DNA of 64,000 nucleotides from Myxococcales bacterium (GTDB lineage Bacteria; Myxococcota_A; Polyangia; Polyangiales; Houyiibacteriaceae), in contig JAHEEE010000005.1 in NCBI GenBank assembly GCA_024640845.1, positions 28,922 through 92,921 on the forward strand. Reading direction: 5' to 3'. How positions within the stretch are numbered: position 1 is the stretch's first letter; each line of letters opens with the position of its first letter. Positions 27,738 through 36,713 of this stretch are shown here, in pieces. Under the pieces are notes generated by a model. It had not been told where the DNA came from. It was given only the letters and a program-made list of their open reading frames with translations, and made no database searches. A program made the translations under genes and the position numbers.

Positions 27738-29144
27738 CTAGGGCTCCGACTTCGTCGGGGCCGGCGGATCCGGCGCTTCGAGTAGTAGGTACAGAGCCTG
27801 ATCCAGAAATTCCTGATCGCCCACCATCTGGAGGTGCTCGGCGTCATTGAAGTGGACGCTGTCTGCGATCATCGTCGGAGAAGCCACGGGATCGGCGCTT
27901 GGCTGTCCAAGCGCGCTGCTGCGTGTCGCGGTCCCGTCGCCCGGTTCCATCTTGATCCACTGCATCGCGCCGGTAGCGCGCTCGACGCTCAAGACGGCGG
28001 GCGTGCCGTGTGCATCCCCGATAAACGTGTGGATGCGGAGCTCCTCGGGTGGACGAGCAAGGCGATCGAGCGCCTGATGGAATGCGCGCGCGTGCGCGAG
28101 CATGACCGACATGTGGCGACGCACGAGATCCACGCGCTCGCTCCGTGTCTTCGATTCCGGCAGCAGCACTTGGAGTGTCTGGTCTTGGTCCTCCCGGAAC
28201 GGCCCCCACCGGAGCCTCTCCCACACCGCGACGTCGTAGAGGTCGACCGGCTGCTTGTCGTCAGACCACACGACCCGATGGTCCCACGGCCTTGGCAGCA
28301 GCTCGAATCCGGAGGCGAAAGTCGCAACGACGGCAGGTGGGTAGGTTGGAAGCATGGGATGAGCATGCGCGCCGTGATGCAGTACCTCGAGCACGCTCGC
28401 CTCGCCGAGATTCGGCGCGCCGGCGAGTAGGACGCGTTCGACGTGCTCTGCTCCAGCCCATGTCAGCTCCGGTAGCGATCCATCTTCAGGCACCGGTGCG
28501 GTGCCGTACTGGAGGTACCAACGCACGAGTAGCGTGCCCATCGAATGGGCGACGATGTCCACACGCGGATTTCCAGTCCTCCGCAACCGCTCTTTGGAGG
28601 CCGCTTCGACGATCTCATGAAGGCGCTGCGCCTCGGACGCGATGTCGCGTCGCCAGTCGTACCCAAACCCGATGATTGGGTCGCGGCCCTCGTTCGCATC
28701 TTCGATGCTGATCTTCTTGGGCCTGTGGTGTGCCCCGTGTTCGGTGAGCGACTGAATCAGGCCCTCGAAAGCACCCGGATACCCGCGGGCGGCAATTTCG
28801 CGTCCTCCAATGTCGAGGTGAACGACCAAGAGCTCTCCGCCTGGCTCGATCGAATCGCGAATCTCGCCCACGGGCCGGTCGATGGCGAACGGCAGCGCGA
28901 AGTCCCGCAGCGTGTCCTCCCACGCGCCGCCGTGCCAGAACGTTCCCCACACCACGTGTCCGTCACGCGTATCGTGGAGCTCGCTGCCCATGATACCGGG
29001 CACGAAAATGATCGTCGACGACCGGCCATGGGCCCGTTCAATGTCGCGTTGATAGATACTCTCGAGGGTCTGGAGCGAGCCCGATCGTCCGCTGCAGGCC
29101 ACGAGCAAGAGAGGAAGCATATACGCGACGAAGCGCAGCGCCAT
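27738..29144 (-). CDS. LCAT-like lipase/acyltransferase lipoprotein
   Basis: A 468-residue protein with a lipobox (LLLVACSG), so an outer-membrane lipoprotein or exported enzyme. The alpha/beta hydrolase fold of the LCAT/PDAT family is recognised by PGIMGSELHD (oxyanion region), FGYDWRRDI, and the nucleophile elbow VAHSMGTLL. DGSLPELTW and VLLAGAPNLGE follow as in LCAT. His/Asp partners are likely further on (ADSVHFNDAEH). It may transfer acyl groups from phospholipid to a sterol or other alcohol; this is inferred from the family. It is convergent with the amidohydrolase gene. Confidence 0.8.
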   Translation of the reverse strand: MALRFVAYMLPLLLVACSGRSGSLQTLESIYQRDIERAHGRSSTIIFVPGIMGSELHDTRDGHVVWGTFWHGGAWEDTLRDFALPFAIDRPVGEIRDSIEPGGELLVVHLDIGGREIAARGYPGAFEGLIQSLTEHGAHHRPKKISIEDANEGRDPIIGFGYDWRRDIASEAQRLHEIVEAASKERLRRTGNPRVDIVAHSMGTLLVRWYLQYGTAPVPEDGSLPELTWAGAEHVERVLLAGAPNLGEASVLEVLHHGAHAHPMLPTYPPAVVATFASGFELLPRPWDHRVVWSDDKQPVDLYDVAVWERLRWGPFREDQDQTLQVLLPESKTRSERVDLVRRHMSVMLAHARAFHQALDRLARPPEELRIHTFIGDAHGTPAVLSVERATGAMQWIKMEPGDGTATRSSALGQPSADPVASPTMIADSVHFNDAEHLQMVGDQEFLDQALYLLLEAPDPPAPTKSEP

Positions 29145-29311
29145 GTCGGAACCATGACTCGTCCCGGCCCTCGGGCCAAACTCGTTCGATTGTTCGGGCG
29201 AACCCTCGAACGATGATGCACCGCGTCTTTGTGAACTCCGAGCTTGCGGTGATCCGGCTCACGTGACGGCCCGATCTGCGCTTTCTAATTTGAAAGATGG
29301 GGGTGGGGCGC

Positions 29312-29812
29312 ATGGGAAGAGCCGAAGCATTGGGGTTGGTCGTGGCCATGGCGGGTACGCTCGGTGCCCAAAGCACCGGGCCGCCCGAAGCACTGCAGAT
29401 CGCTACCGTCGAGGCACTCATCACCATGTCGCGAACGGAGTTCGAATCCTGGTGCCACGACAAGGGTGCGCGGTCCGAGGCATCGGTCGGGTCGAGCGAA
29501 GAGACAAAGGCGACATGCGCATGGATCGACTCCGAAACGGGCGAGGTCTGGCACGCCGCGCTCCACTTCGAGGCGCGCTCGGCGATCCCCAGTCAGGCCG
29601 ACGCAGGCCTCCTGCACGCGTCGACGCCCATCCTACTTCGGCACGTTTACAACGAGCATGGCACGATCGACGGCGAAAGCAGTGAAGGGTTCCCGGTCTG
29701 GAAGGTCGACGTCGACGGTCGAGAAGGGCTCCTTGCGGTGGCCGAGTACGACGAGATCACCCTGGTTCAGATACGCGTGCCGCAAGAAGGCATCTCGCTC
29801 TCGATGCGCTAG
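29312..29812 (+). CDS. hypothetical exported protein
   Basis: About 166 residues with a weak signal peptide (LGLVVAMAGTLGAQS). The mature part has two Cys residues and short beta segments (EVWHAALHFEARS, VWKVDVDGREGLLAVAEYDE). No family is recognised. ATG 29312 follows GGGGTGGGG and is preferred over ATG 29297. The stop lies 29 bases before arfB, so it may share that transcript. Confidence 0.55.
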   Translation: MGRAEALGLVVAMAGTLGAQSTGPPEALQIATVEALITMSRTEFESWCHDKGARSEASVGSSEETKATCAWIDSETGEVWHAALHFEARSAIPSQADAGLLHASTPILLRHVYNEHGTIDGESSEGFPVWKVDVDGREGLLAVAEYDEITLVQIRVPQEGISLSMR

Positions 29813-29840
29813 GGTGACGGGCGCAACCGCCTGAGCACCG

Positions 29841-30269
29841 ATGAAAGAGCTTCCGATCGACGAGCGATTGACGATTCCTGGCAGCGATCTGTCATGGAGC
29901 GCCGCGCGCTCGTCCGGACCGGGTGGTCAGAACGTGAACAAGGTTGCGACCAAGGTGAGCGTTCGATTCGACCTCGAGGCGACCAAAGCGTTGACCGAAG
30001 CCCAGAAGCGCCGGCTTCGAAAGCTTGCAGGACGCCGCCTGGACGCCGAGGGATGCGTGCTGGTCAGCGCCCAGGCCGAGCGCTCGCAAAGCCAAAACCT
30101 CGAGCGCGCGCGGGCGACGCTCCGACGGTTGATTCTCCAGTCCCTCATCGAGCCGAGGCGACGTTTCGCGACGAAACCCTCGAAGAGTCAGAAGCGCAGA
30201 CGGCTGCAAGACAAGCGCCGACAGAGCGAGAAGAAGCAGCGGAGATCGCGTGTCGGCAGTGATGACTAG
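29841..30269 (+). CDS. arfB: ribosome rescue hydrolase ArfB (YaeJ)
   Basis: Releases peptides from stalled ribosomes lacking a stop codon. The 142-residue protein has the class-I release-factor catalytic loop SSGPGGQNVNK with the GGQ tripeptide, and a strongly basic C-terminal tail (KSQKRRRLQDKRRQSEKKQRR) that inserts into the empty mRNA channel. This size and tail distinguish ArfB from RF1/RF2. It starts ATG 29841. The following lipoprotein gene is co-directional. Confidence 0.95.
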   Translation: MKELPIDERLTIPGSDLSWSAARSSGPGGQNVNKVATKVSVRFDLEATKALTEAQKRRLRKLAGRRLDAEGCVLVSAQAERSQSQNLERARATLRRLILQSLIEPRRRFATKPSKSQKRRRLQDKRRQSEKKQRRSRVGSDD

Positions 30270-30312
30270 CTCGCTCGTTGCATCGCTTGCCCCGAGGTGC
30301 AAAAGCAGCGGG

Positions 30313-30978
30313 ATGAAGCTCGTACTGCTCCTGGCGCTGCTTGCTGTGTTTGCCTGTTCGTCGAGCGACGCCGGCACGGACGCTGACGCTGGCACGGACG
30401 CTCGCACGGACGCTGGCACGGACGCTGGCACGGACGCCGGCGCGGACACGGACGCTGGCGCTGACGCGGGGACTGACGCTGACGCCGGCACGGACGCCGG
30501 GGTACGCGAGCGCCGGATCTTCGTGACGAGCAGCGCGCAGAATGCTGACTTTGGCGGAATCGCCGGCGCGGATGCGCTGTGCGCCTCGCAGGCCGCCGCG
30601 GCTGGACTAGAGGGCGAGTTCAAGGCCTGGCTATCGACGATTGAATCGGCGGTCGGCGACCGACTCGTGCAGTCGACGGTGCCTTACGTCTTGGTGGATG
30701 GCACTCGCGTCGCCGACGACTGGACTGATCTAACCGATGGCACGGTTCAGGCCTTCATCAACCTCGACGCGAGCGGAGTCGAGCGCGCGGGTGACGTGTG
30801 GACGGGCACCTTGCCGAGCGGCGAATCCAACACCCAGGGGGGCGATTGCGATGGCTTCACCAGTGGCACCGACGGTGTCGCGCTCTGCGGGAGCACCCGA
30901 TCGGTCAATGCGGGCTGGACGGCGAGCCAGCTCCCGGGCTGCGACACGTCGCTCCGATTGTATTGCATCGAGCATTAG
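30313..30978 (+). CDS. lipoprotein with DAGT repeat and DUF1554-like domain
   Basis: A 221-residue lipoprotein (LLAVFACSS lipobox). The lipobox is followed by about 45 residues of Asp-Ala-Gly-Thr repeats, probably a flexible acidic linker. The C-terminal 150 residues match the C-type-lectin-like DUF1554 pattern: IFVTSSAQNADFGGIAGADALC, EFKAWLSTIE, VADDWTDLTDG, VWTGTLP, and final CDTSLRLYCIEH, with paired Cys. Such domains are often surface exposed and bind ligands. The start ATG 30313 is preferred over an upstream frame overlapping arfB. Confidence 0.8.
   Translation: MKLVLLLALLAVFACSSSDAGTDADAGTDARTDAGTDAGTDAGADTDAGADAGTDADAGTDAGVRERRIFVTSSAQNADFGGIAGADALCASQAAAAGLEGEFKAWLSTIESAVGDRLVQSTVPYVLVDGTRVADDWTDLTDGTVQAFINLDASGVERAGDVWTGTLPSGESNTQGGDCDGFTSGTDGVALCGSTRSVNAGWTASQLPGCDTSLRLYCIEH
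30367..30501 (+). repeat. coding 6/12-base tandem repeat (DAGT linker)
   Basis: Units of GACGCT and GGCACG alternate about 20 times, encoding the Asp-Ala-Gly-Thr linker of the lipoprotein. Near-identical units make it prone to slippage. Confidence 0.85.
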
Positions 30979-30986
30979 GGGTTCCC

Positions 30987-31499
30987 TCAGTCGGGAGGAG
31001 TGTTGCGTACCGCGACGATTTCGCAGGTCACCTCGCCTTTCGGGCGACGCAAGATGACTTCGTCCCCGACAGCGCGTGACAACAGCGACTTCCCGACCGG
31101 AGACTCCATACTGATCCATCGTTTGTGAGCGTCGATCTCGTCGGGGCCGACGATCCGGTAGGTCTGCTCGTTGCCATCTTCATCCTCGATCGTGACCCAG
31201 CTCCCGAAGTAGACGCGGCCGTCGTCGGGCGGCTGCTCGTCTACCATTGTCAACACCTCGAGGCGTCGCCCGAGAAAGCGCAGCCGTCGATCGATCGCCG
31301 CGAGGCGCTGCTTGCTGTACTGGTACTCCGCGTTCTCCGAGCGATCTCCCTCTGCCGCGGCAACCTGCACGGCCTTTGCCATCTTCGGGCGGTCGACGTT
31401 CCACAATCGGTCCGCTTCTTCCTCGAATCGGCGGTATCCCTCGGGGGTGATGTAGCCGGGTTTGCCCGAAGTATCCGGGCGTGTGCGTCGGCGTGACAT
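30987..31499 (-). CDS. greB: GreA/GreB transcription elongation factor
   Basis: Stimulates RNA cleavage by stalled RNA polymerase. 170 residues from ATG 31499. The coiled-coil tip carries EGDRSENAEYQYSKQ, matching the Gre acidic loop, and the C-terminal FKBP-like domain has YFGSWVTIEDEDG, YRIVGPDEIDA, ISMESPVGKSLL and VGDEV. Features fit GreB better than GreA. The start lies 2 bases downstream of the carotenoid oxygenase stop, so they form an operon with greB second. Confidence 0.92.
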   Translation of the reverse strand: MSRRRTRPDTSGKPGYITPEGYRRFEEEADRLWNVDRPKMAKAVQVAAAEGDRSENAEYQYSKQRLAAIDRRLRFLGRRLEVLTMVDEQPPDDGRVYFGSWVTIEDEDGNEQTYRIVGPDEIDAHKRWISMESPVGKSLLSRAVGDEVILRRPKGEVTCEIVAVRNTPPD

Positions 31500-31501
31500 G
31501 C

Positions 31502-32974
31502 TCAGGAGGGAATCCAGACGCCGTGGAAACCATAAGGAACGCGTTGAGGCAGTGCGACCTCGGCAATCGGTCCCGCCGCGACGTTCTCGGCCTCGAGAAT
31601 CGCGAGAACACTCCGCCGCGAAGCGTGGTCGTAGACGAAGGTCAGCAACCAACCCTCAGCTTCGCCCGAGCTCTCCGGAACGAAAAATGCCTCGCCCGCG
31701 TGTCTCGTCCGCCCCGGATCCCACTCCGAGATGGCGCCTGTTCGATAATCCACGTGACCAATGCCGGCGAAGTCGATCGTCTGCGGGTCATCCCGGGTTG
31801 CCACAAACCAACCGTGCCGATGCTTTCGTCCGCTGAAACGGCGGTCGTGCGACGGGAGCTCGAACGGATTCGTGGCGATGAGCTCTTCGGCGTAGCTGAG
31901 CTGCTCCCCGGCGGTGTTGATACGCCAACGCTTCAGCGCGCTCTCTCCGGTGCCTCCAACTAAATCCGAGCCGTTGAACATGTCCGGGTGCCAGCACACG
32001 TCCACGATGACATCATCGCCGTCTCGATAGGCGTTCACTTCGTGAAAAACGTAGAAGGGATCGACCTCGACCCAACGGATGCTCTCCGTCGGTCCGCCGA
32101 GCGGCATGACGCCAATGCGCGCGCCGTAGCCTGGGTCCCACACGAAGGGAACCGGGTCCCCTGCGACGGCGGCTTCGAGGTCGAACAAGACGGGCGCCTC
32201 CCAGAAGACGACATCCTCCTCGGTGATTGCAAAGGAGTGCATCATCGAAGACTGGCCGACCTCGATGCGTTGTGTCGACACCAAGGCTCCGGCTTCATCC
32301 GTAACGTGGTAGAGCAGCAGGTCTTCGCCAAAGAACCAGTATCCAAAGGAGTGGAGGTAACCCGTGGCAGGGTCGATTTTGGGATGCGCCGTGAACGATT
32401 GGGTGAGCTTCCCGCCGAAGTCGTACACACCAACCGTCGACAAGTCGTTCGCGTCGATCTCGAAAGGAAGTCCGACTTCGCCGGAGGTGAGTAGCTTGCC
32501 GGCGTGATGGATGGCGCTGACGTTCGACGCGTTGTTGCCGCCTCCCGGCACGTTTCCGGGGACGGTCCCTCCGGTCAGCTGTCCGGTCTCCACCCACCTG
32601 TTTCGATACGCCGTAGCACGGCCGCCCCTCAGCTCGACGCTGTGGAGCATGCCGTCGCCGAAGAACCAATGCGCGGACTCTCCGCTCGCCGGATTCGAGC
32701 CGTTTCGTACGTACCTTCCATCGAGAGCAGACGGAATCGCGCCATGGACTTCGAGGTCGGTTGCCGCGACTTCGTCGTATACGGGCGCGAAGTTACCCTG
32801 CAACCACCAAGGTGTCGTTGCGTCGAAGGGTTCGGCAATGTTCGAAGAAGAGCTCGCACATCCCAAGAGAAACCCACGCGACATCGACGCTCCGAGAGTG
32901 GCCCCGCTCGCGACCCTGAGAAAGGGGCGCCGGCCGATGCCGAGATGTAGCGCACCAAACTTTCGATAGTTCAT
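31502..32974 (-). CDS. carotenoid oxygenase (RPE65/CCO family)
   Basis: A 490-residue Fe(II)-dependent dioxygenase of the carotenoid cleavage family, a seven-bladed propeller with four His ligands. Candidate ligands are in SFTAHPKIDP, SSMMHSFAITE, FYVFHEVNAY and the C-terminal PYGFHGVWIP. GRYVRNGSNP matches the family start. The N-terminus carries an Arg-Arg signal-like stretch (RRPFLRVASGATLGASM) followed by a lipobox-like GC, which suggests export or membrane anchoring, unusual for this family. An AGAGGAAGG ribosome site precedes the ATG. The substrate (carotenoid or stilbene-like) is unknown. Confidence 0.88.
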   Translation of the reverse strand: MNYRKFGALHLGIGRRPFLRVASGATLGASMSRGFLLGCASSSSNIAEPFDATTPWWLQGNFAPVYDEVAATDLEVHGAIPSALDGRYVRNGSNPASGESAHWFFGDGMLHSVELRGGRATAYRNRWVETGQLTGGTVPGNVPGGGNNASNVSAIHHAGKLLTSGEVGLPFEIDANDLSTVGVYDFGGKLTQSFTAHPKIDPATGYLHSFGYWFFGEDLLLYHVTDEAGALVSTQRIEVGQSSMMHSFAITEEDVVFWEAPVLFDLEAAVAGDPVPFVWDPGYGARIGVMPLGGPTESIRWVEVDPFYVFHEVNAYRDGDDVIVDVCWHPDMFNGSDLVGGTGESALKRWRINTAGEQLSYAEELIATNPFELPSHDRRFSGRKHRHGWFVATRDDPQTIDFAGIGHVDYRTGAISEWDPGRTRHAGEAFFVPESSGEAEGWLLTFVYDHASRRSVLAILEAENVAAGPIAEVALPQRVPYGFHGVWIPS

Positions 32975-33053
32975 CCCGAGACCTTCCTCTGGGATTGATA
33001 CGTGCGTGGTTGCGTGGAGTCAACGTGCTCCACTGTGATAGCTTTGGCCTGTC

Positions 33054-34661
33054 GTGAGCACGGGCGTAGGTCAGACAACCGACAGCCGGGAGTTCTTGCA
33101 GCAGCGCGTCGCTGCGTTCGGGCTCGCCGTTGCGGTCATTCTTCTCCTCTCGCTGCTAGCGCGCCTCGCGCTGGGTGTTGGGTTCAACTACATGACCAAG
33201 GAGGTCGCCCATCCTTCGTTTTGGGCGCACGCAGTGTCATGGATTCCAGTCACCGCCGTCTGGTTGATTTGCCGCTCGCGCTCTCTCGGTACACGTACGA
33301 TTCAGGTGGTCGAAGGCTTCGGCTTGGTGTTGACCAGCATCTGCCTCGTCGTGATGGGCGCCAACCTGCCGGCGGCCGCGGGCGCCGCGACCACGACTGC
33401 ATACTCCTTGTCGTTCGTTTTGATCGCGCGAGCGGTTTTCGTTCCAAGCACCGCCCAGCACACTGCCTGGCTCGGGTTTGCCGTCGGCATTCCGCTCGTC
33501 GTCGCGGTCTACTTGAACTTCCTGACCGTCGATCTCGATGCTTGGAACGCGCACGGTTTCTTCCGAAAGATCACTGACAAGAGCGTCCTCGCGAGAAGTC
33601 AGGCCATTCAAATCGCGTTCGCATGGTCTTTGACCACCTTGCTTGCGGCTTGGGCGACGCGTGTGATCTTCGGGCTTCGGCGAGATGTTCGCGATGCGAA
33701 AAGGCTCGGCCAGTACATCGTCGAGGCGAAGCTCGGCGAAGGCGGCATGGGGAAGGTCTATCGCGCGCAGCACGGCATGCTGAAGCGTCCGACTGCGATC
33801 AAGTTACTCAGCCCAGAACGCAACACTCCGGAGGATCTCGATAGATTTCGGCGCGAGGTGCAGATGACTGCCAAGCTCAAGCACCCCAACACCGTCACGA
33901 TTTACGACTACGGTCGCACGGACGACGGCACCTTCTACTACGCGATGGAGCTCCTCGACGGCGTCACTTTGTTGGAGATCGTGCAGGCCGAGGGATATCT
34001 ACCGCAATCGCGGGTCGTTCACATTTTGCGTCAGTGTGCGATGGCCCTTCAGGAGGCTCACGCGATGGGTCTCGTGCACCGTGACATCAAGCCCAACAAC
34101 ATCATGATGACGCAGCAGGGCGGGGTTCACGACGTGACCAAGGTGCTCGACTTCGGATTGGTCAAGAACGTTGGACCAAGCACGGATGCGACCAACACGG
34201 TGTCGGAGGCGATCATCGGTACGCCTCGGTTCATGAGCCCAGAGCAAATCCTCGATCCCCCGTCGATCGATCCGCGCTCCGATCTGTACGCACTCGGAGC
34301 GGTGGGGTACTACATGCTCACAGGAGAGTTCGTGTTCGACGGAACGAGTGCCATCGAGATCTGCGCGCAGCACCTGAGCTCCGAGCCCGAGCTCCCCTCA
34401 TTCCGAGTGGAGCGAGAGGTCGATCCCGAGCTAGAGCTGCTGATCATGCAATGCCTCGAAAAGAAGCGCGATGATCGGCCGTCCTCCGCGTTGGAGGTGG
34501 CGCATCGGCTCGACGGCCTGGCGATCGAAGCATGGTCGCAGGACCGCGCGTCCGAATGGTGGGCAACCGTCGGTCAAAACATCGTCGTCATGCGCGATCG
34601 AGACCCCGCAGTCGGTAGCCTCGCGACCATCCAAGCGGCGAATATGGGGGCCGACACATGA
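33054..34661 (+). CDS. membrane Ser/Thr protein kinase
   Basis: A 535-residue protein: residues 20-215 hold about six hydrophobic segments, residues 220-500 a Hanks-type kinase domain. Motifs present are the Gly loop LGEGGMGKVY (near 227), catalytic Lys250 in AIKLL, HRDIKPNN with Asp344, DFG with Asp366, and GTPRFMSPEQ. The order (membrane part first, kinase after) is the reverse of typical PknB-type kinases with an extracellular sensor C-terminus. The GTG start is at 33054. The stop overlaps the sigma factor start (ATGA), implying coupled synthesis. Confidence 0.93.
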   Translation: MSTGVGQTTDSREFLQQRVAAFGLAVAVILLLSLLARLALGVGFNYMTKEVAHPSFWAHAVSWIPVTAVWLICRSRSLGTRTIQVVEGFGLVLTSICLVVMGANLPAAAGAATTTAYSLSFVLIARAVFVPSTAQHTAWLGFAVGIPLVVAVYLNFLTVDLDAWNAHGFFRKITDKSVLARSQAIQIAFAWSLTTLLAAWATRVIFGLRRDVRDAKRLGQYIVEAKLGEGGMGKVYRAQHGMLKRPTAIKLLSPERNTPEDLDRFRREVQMTAKLKHPNTVTIYDYGRTDDGTFYYAMELLDGVTLLEIVQAEGYLPQSRVVHILRQCAMALQEAHAMGLVHRDIKPNNIMMTQQGGVHDVTKVLDFGLVKNVGPSTDATNTVSEAIIGTPRFMSPEQILDPPSIDPRSDLYALGAVGYYMLTGEFVFDGTSAIEICAQHLSSEPELPSFRVEREVDPELELLIMQCLEKKRDDRPSSALEVAHRLDGLAIEAWSQDRASEWWATVGQNIVVMRDRDPAVGSLATIQAANMGADT

Positions 34662-35245
34662 TCGCAAACGCGCAGACCGAAGACCCCGCAGAGATCGTAG
34701 CGGCGATGGCGGCCGGCGACTCCGGTCCCGCGCTCAACGCATTCTATCAGCAGTATGCGAGCATGGTCCTTGCGCTGCTGATGAAGATGCTCGGCTCGCG
34801 CGCCGAAGCGGAAGAGATCCTTCAAGAGGTCTTCGTCGAGCTCTGGCGTCGTGCGCCACAATACGATCCCGAGCGGGGAAGCGTGGTAGCCTGGGTCGTG
34901 ACTGTAGCGCGCTGCCGTGCGCTCGACGCCATTCGTGCTCGCGCGCGTCGCCATGGCAATAAGCAATCCGAATTCACGGAGGGTGATGCTCTCGTGACCG
35001 AAGGCCGCCGTCCGGACGTTCTGGTGTCCTCGACGCGCTGGCACCAGGCCTTGCGCGAGGCGTTTCAGCGCCTGAGCGCCGAGCAACGCGCCGTGCTCGA
35101 GCTGTCCTACTTTCGGGGCATGTCGCACGGGCAGATCGCCGATACGCTCGGGCTGCCGGTAGGCACGGTCAAATCGAGGATTCTCGCGGGCATGCGCTCC
35201 ATGCGGACGATGTTGCCCGTCATTCACCGGGCGATGAAGGCATGA
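34658..35245 (+). CDS. ECF-type RNA polymerase sigma factor
   Basis: A 195-residue sigma factor with region 2 (LNAFYQQYASMVLALLMKMLGS, AEEILQEVFVELWRRAPQYDPERGSVVAWV) and region 4 (LSAEQRAVLELSYFRGMSHGQIADTLGLPVGTVKSR) separated by a linker. Region 3 is absent, which defines the ECF group. It overlaps the kinase gene upstream and a small gene downstream by 4 bases each (ATGA). The kinase may control the sigma factor or its downstream partner; this is inference from gene order. Confidence 0.93.
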   Translation: MIANAQTEDPAEIVAAMAAGDSGPALNAFYQQYASMVLALLMKMLGSRAEAEEILQEVFVELWRRAPQYDPERGSVVAWVVTVARCRALDAIRARARRHGNKQSEFTEGDALVTEGRRPDVLVSSTRWHQALREAFQRLSAEQRAVLELSYFRGMSHGQIADTLGLPVGTVKSRILAGMRSMRTMLPVIHRAMKA

Positions 35246-35517
35246 GCGACGACAAAGAACGAGCTGAGCTGCTCGCGGCTCTCCATGCGGCCGGCGCTGC
35301 CTCCGAGGAGGACGAAAGGGAGCTCACCGCGTTGCTCGAAGCGGACCCGAGCCTCGAACAGGTCGTCCGGGAGTTCGAGGATTCCATCGCGGCGCTCGCG
35401 TCGAGCTTCGAGCCTCTCGAAACCTCGCCAAAGACGCTCGGCGAGATCAAAAAGCAGATCGCGCAGGACAAGGGCGGCGTGCTGTCACGCTTGCGCGCCT
35501 GGTTCTCTAAATCGTGA
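35242..35517 (+). CDS. small acidic protein, putative anti-sigma factor
   Basis: A 91-residue protein with Glu-rich helices (DKERAELLAALHAAGAASEEDERELTALLEADP) that look like the N-terminal sigma-binding part of RskA-type anti-sigma factors, but with no membrane segment and no zinc HCC motif. Its start overlaps the sigma factor stop, the usual place for an anti-sigma gene. Function as anti-sigma is inferred. Confidence 0.6.
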   Translation: MSDDKERAELLAALHAAGAASEEDERELTALLEADPSLEQVVREFEDSIAALASSFEPLETSPKTLGEIKKQIAQDKGGVLSRLRAWFSKS

Positions 35518-35564
35518 GCGCTACTTCTTGCCTTCGCCCTTCACCGACCCATGATGGTGGTGAC

Positions 35565-36011
35565 ATGCGGTTCAAGAAGGAAAGCCTCATCAACGCGAGC
35601 GCAGAGCGAGTGTTCGCGTTTCACGAAGCGCCAGACGCATTCGAACGCTTGCAGCCGCCTTGGCAGGAGACAGAAATCATTCAACCACCAGCCTCGCTCG
35701 AGGTGGGCACCAAGGTCGTGCTCAGAGTGAAGGTCGGTCCTTTCTGGCAAACGATGATTGCCGAGCACGTCGAGTACGAGCCGGGCAAGATGTTCGCCGA
35801 TCGCTTGGTCAAAGGCCCGTTCTCCAAGTGGCTTCACCGTCACATCGTCACACCGAAGGGCGAGAATGCCTGCGTGTTGACCGACGACATCGAGTATGAG
35901 CTGCCACTCGGTGTGCTGGGGCGCGTATTCGGAGGTGGCTTTGCGCGGAAGAACCTCGAGCGGCTCTTCGAATACCGCCATCAAGTCACGCGCGAGGCTT
36001 GCGAGCCTTGA
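35565..36011 (+). CDS. SRPBCC family protein
   Basis: A 148-residue START-like protein (MRFKKESLINASAERVFAFHEAPDAFERLQPPW). INASAERVFAFH is the first strand-helix of the fold, and the C-terminal helix RKNLERLFEYRHQV closes the cavity. ATG 35565 is preferred. It follows the small acidic gene by about 50 bases and could be a fourth cistron of the kinase operon. It is convergent with the SYLF gene. Confidence 0.8.
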   Translation: MRFKKESLINASAERVFAFHEAPDAFERLQPPWQETEIIQPPASLEVGTKVVLRVKVGPFWQTMIAEHVEYEPGKMFADRLVKGPFSKWLHRHIVTPKGENACVLTDDIEYELPLGVLGRVFGGGFARKNLERLFEYRHQVTREACEP

Positions 36012-36023
36012 CCGGGAAGGCGA

Positions 36024-36575
36024 CTACTCCCCGATAGGCTCGAAGGCGAACTTCTGGCCCCCGCCTGCGGCTTCGGCCATCGCTCCCTTGAGCGGGAGCA
36101 CCATGATCGCGACGCCGTCCTTGTATTTGCACGCGGCGGCCGCGCCTTTGGTGCCGCCGATGGCGGTCGCGGCCACGGTGCCCTCGAAGCGACCCGAGGT
36201 GAAACGATCGAGCGCCTTCTCGTCCTCGAAGAGGATGACCTGGGCATAGGTTTGTCCGCCCACCTGGGCGCCGACCGTCGTCTGCGTCATCTTCGCGTGG
36301 CCGATCAGCTTGCCCTTCTTGTACACCGCTCCCTCACCGTGCGAGGCGCCGACGATGAAGCCACCTTTGCCGACCTCCGGGAAGATCGCGTATCCGTAGG
36401 CCTCACTGAGGGTGTTGTCGAAGGTGCTGTCCTTGCTCTGCCAGGCCTTCTTGACCTTCTTCACCTCCTGAGCGATCTGGCTATCGGACTTCTTTTGCCG
36501 CTTGGCGGACGCAGGGGCAGCCGCGAAGAGCACGAGAACGGGAACGAGTATGCTGAGACGAAGAACGTGGTTCAT
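36024..36575 (-). CDS. SYLF-domain (YSC84-like) exported protein
   Basis: A 183-residue protein with a signal peptide (LRLSILVPVLVLFAAAPASA). The rest is the lipid-binding SYLF domain: AYGYAIFPEVGKGGFIVGASHGEGAVY, GHAKMTQTTVGAQVGGQ, and a C-terminal KYKDGVAIMVLPLKGAM. The family binds phosphoinositide-type lipids in eukaryotes; bacterial members are exported with unknown targets. It is divergent from the GH79 gene by about 140 bases. Confidence 0.85.
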   Translation of the reverse strand: MNHVLRLSILVPVLVLFAAAPASAKRQKKSDSQIAQEVKKVKKAWQSKDSTFDNTLSEAYGYAIFPEVGKGGFIVGASHGEGAVYKKGKLIGHAKMTQTTVGAQVGGQTYAQVILFEDEKALDRFTSGRFEGTVAATAIGGTKGAAAACKYKDGVAIMVLPLKGAMAEAAGGGQKFAFEPIGE

Positions 36576-36713
36576 CGAGGACCTCCGGAGTGCGGACTAG
36601 CTCGAAATCGCGAGTGGGCCAAGTGCCGGGTTCCGTCGATGCTTCCGCGAAACGCCATTTGTACCGACTCCGTGCTCATGGCGTGGGCGCTGTTTCTACG
36701 GTAAGCCGAGCCC

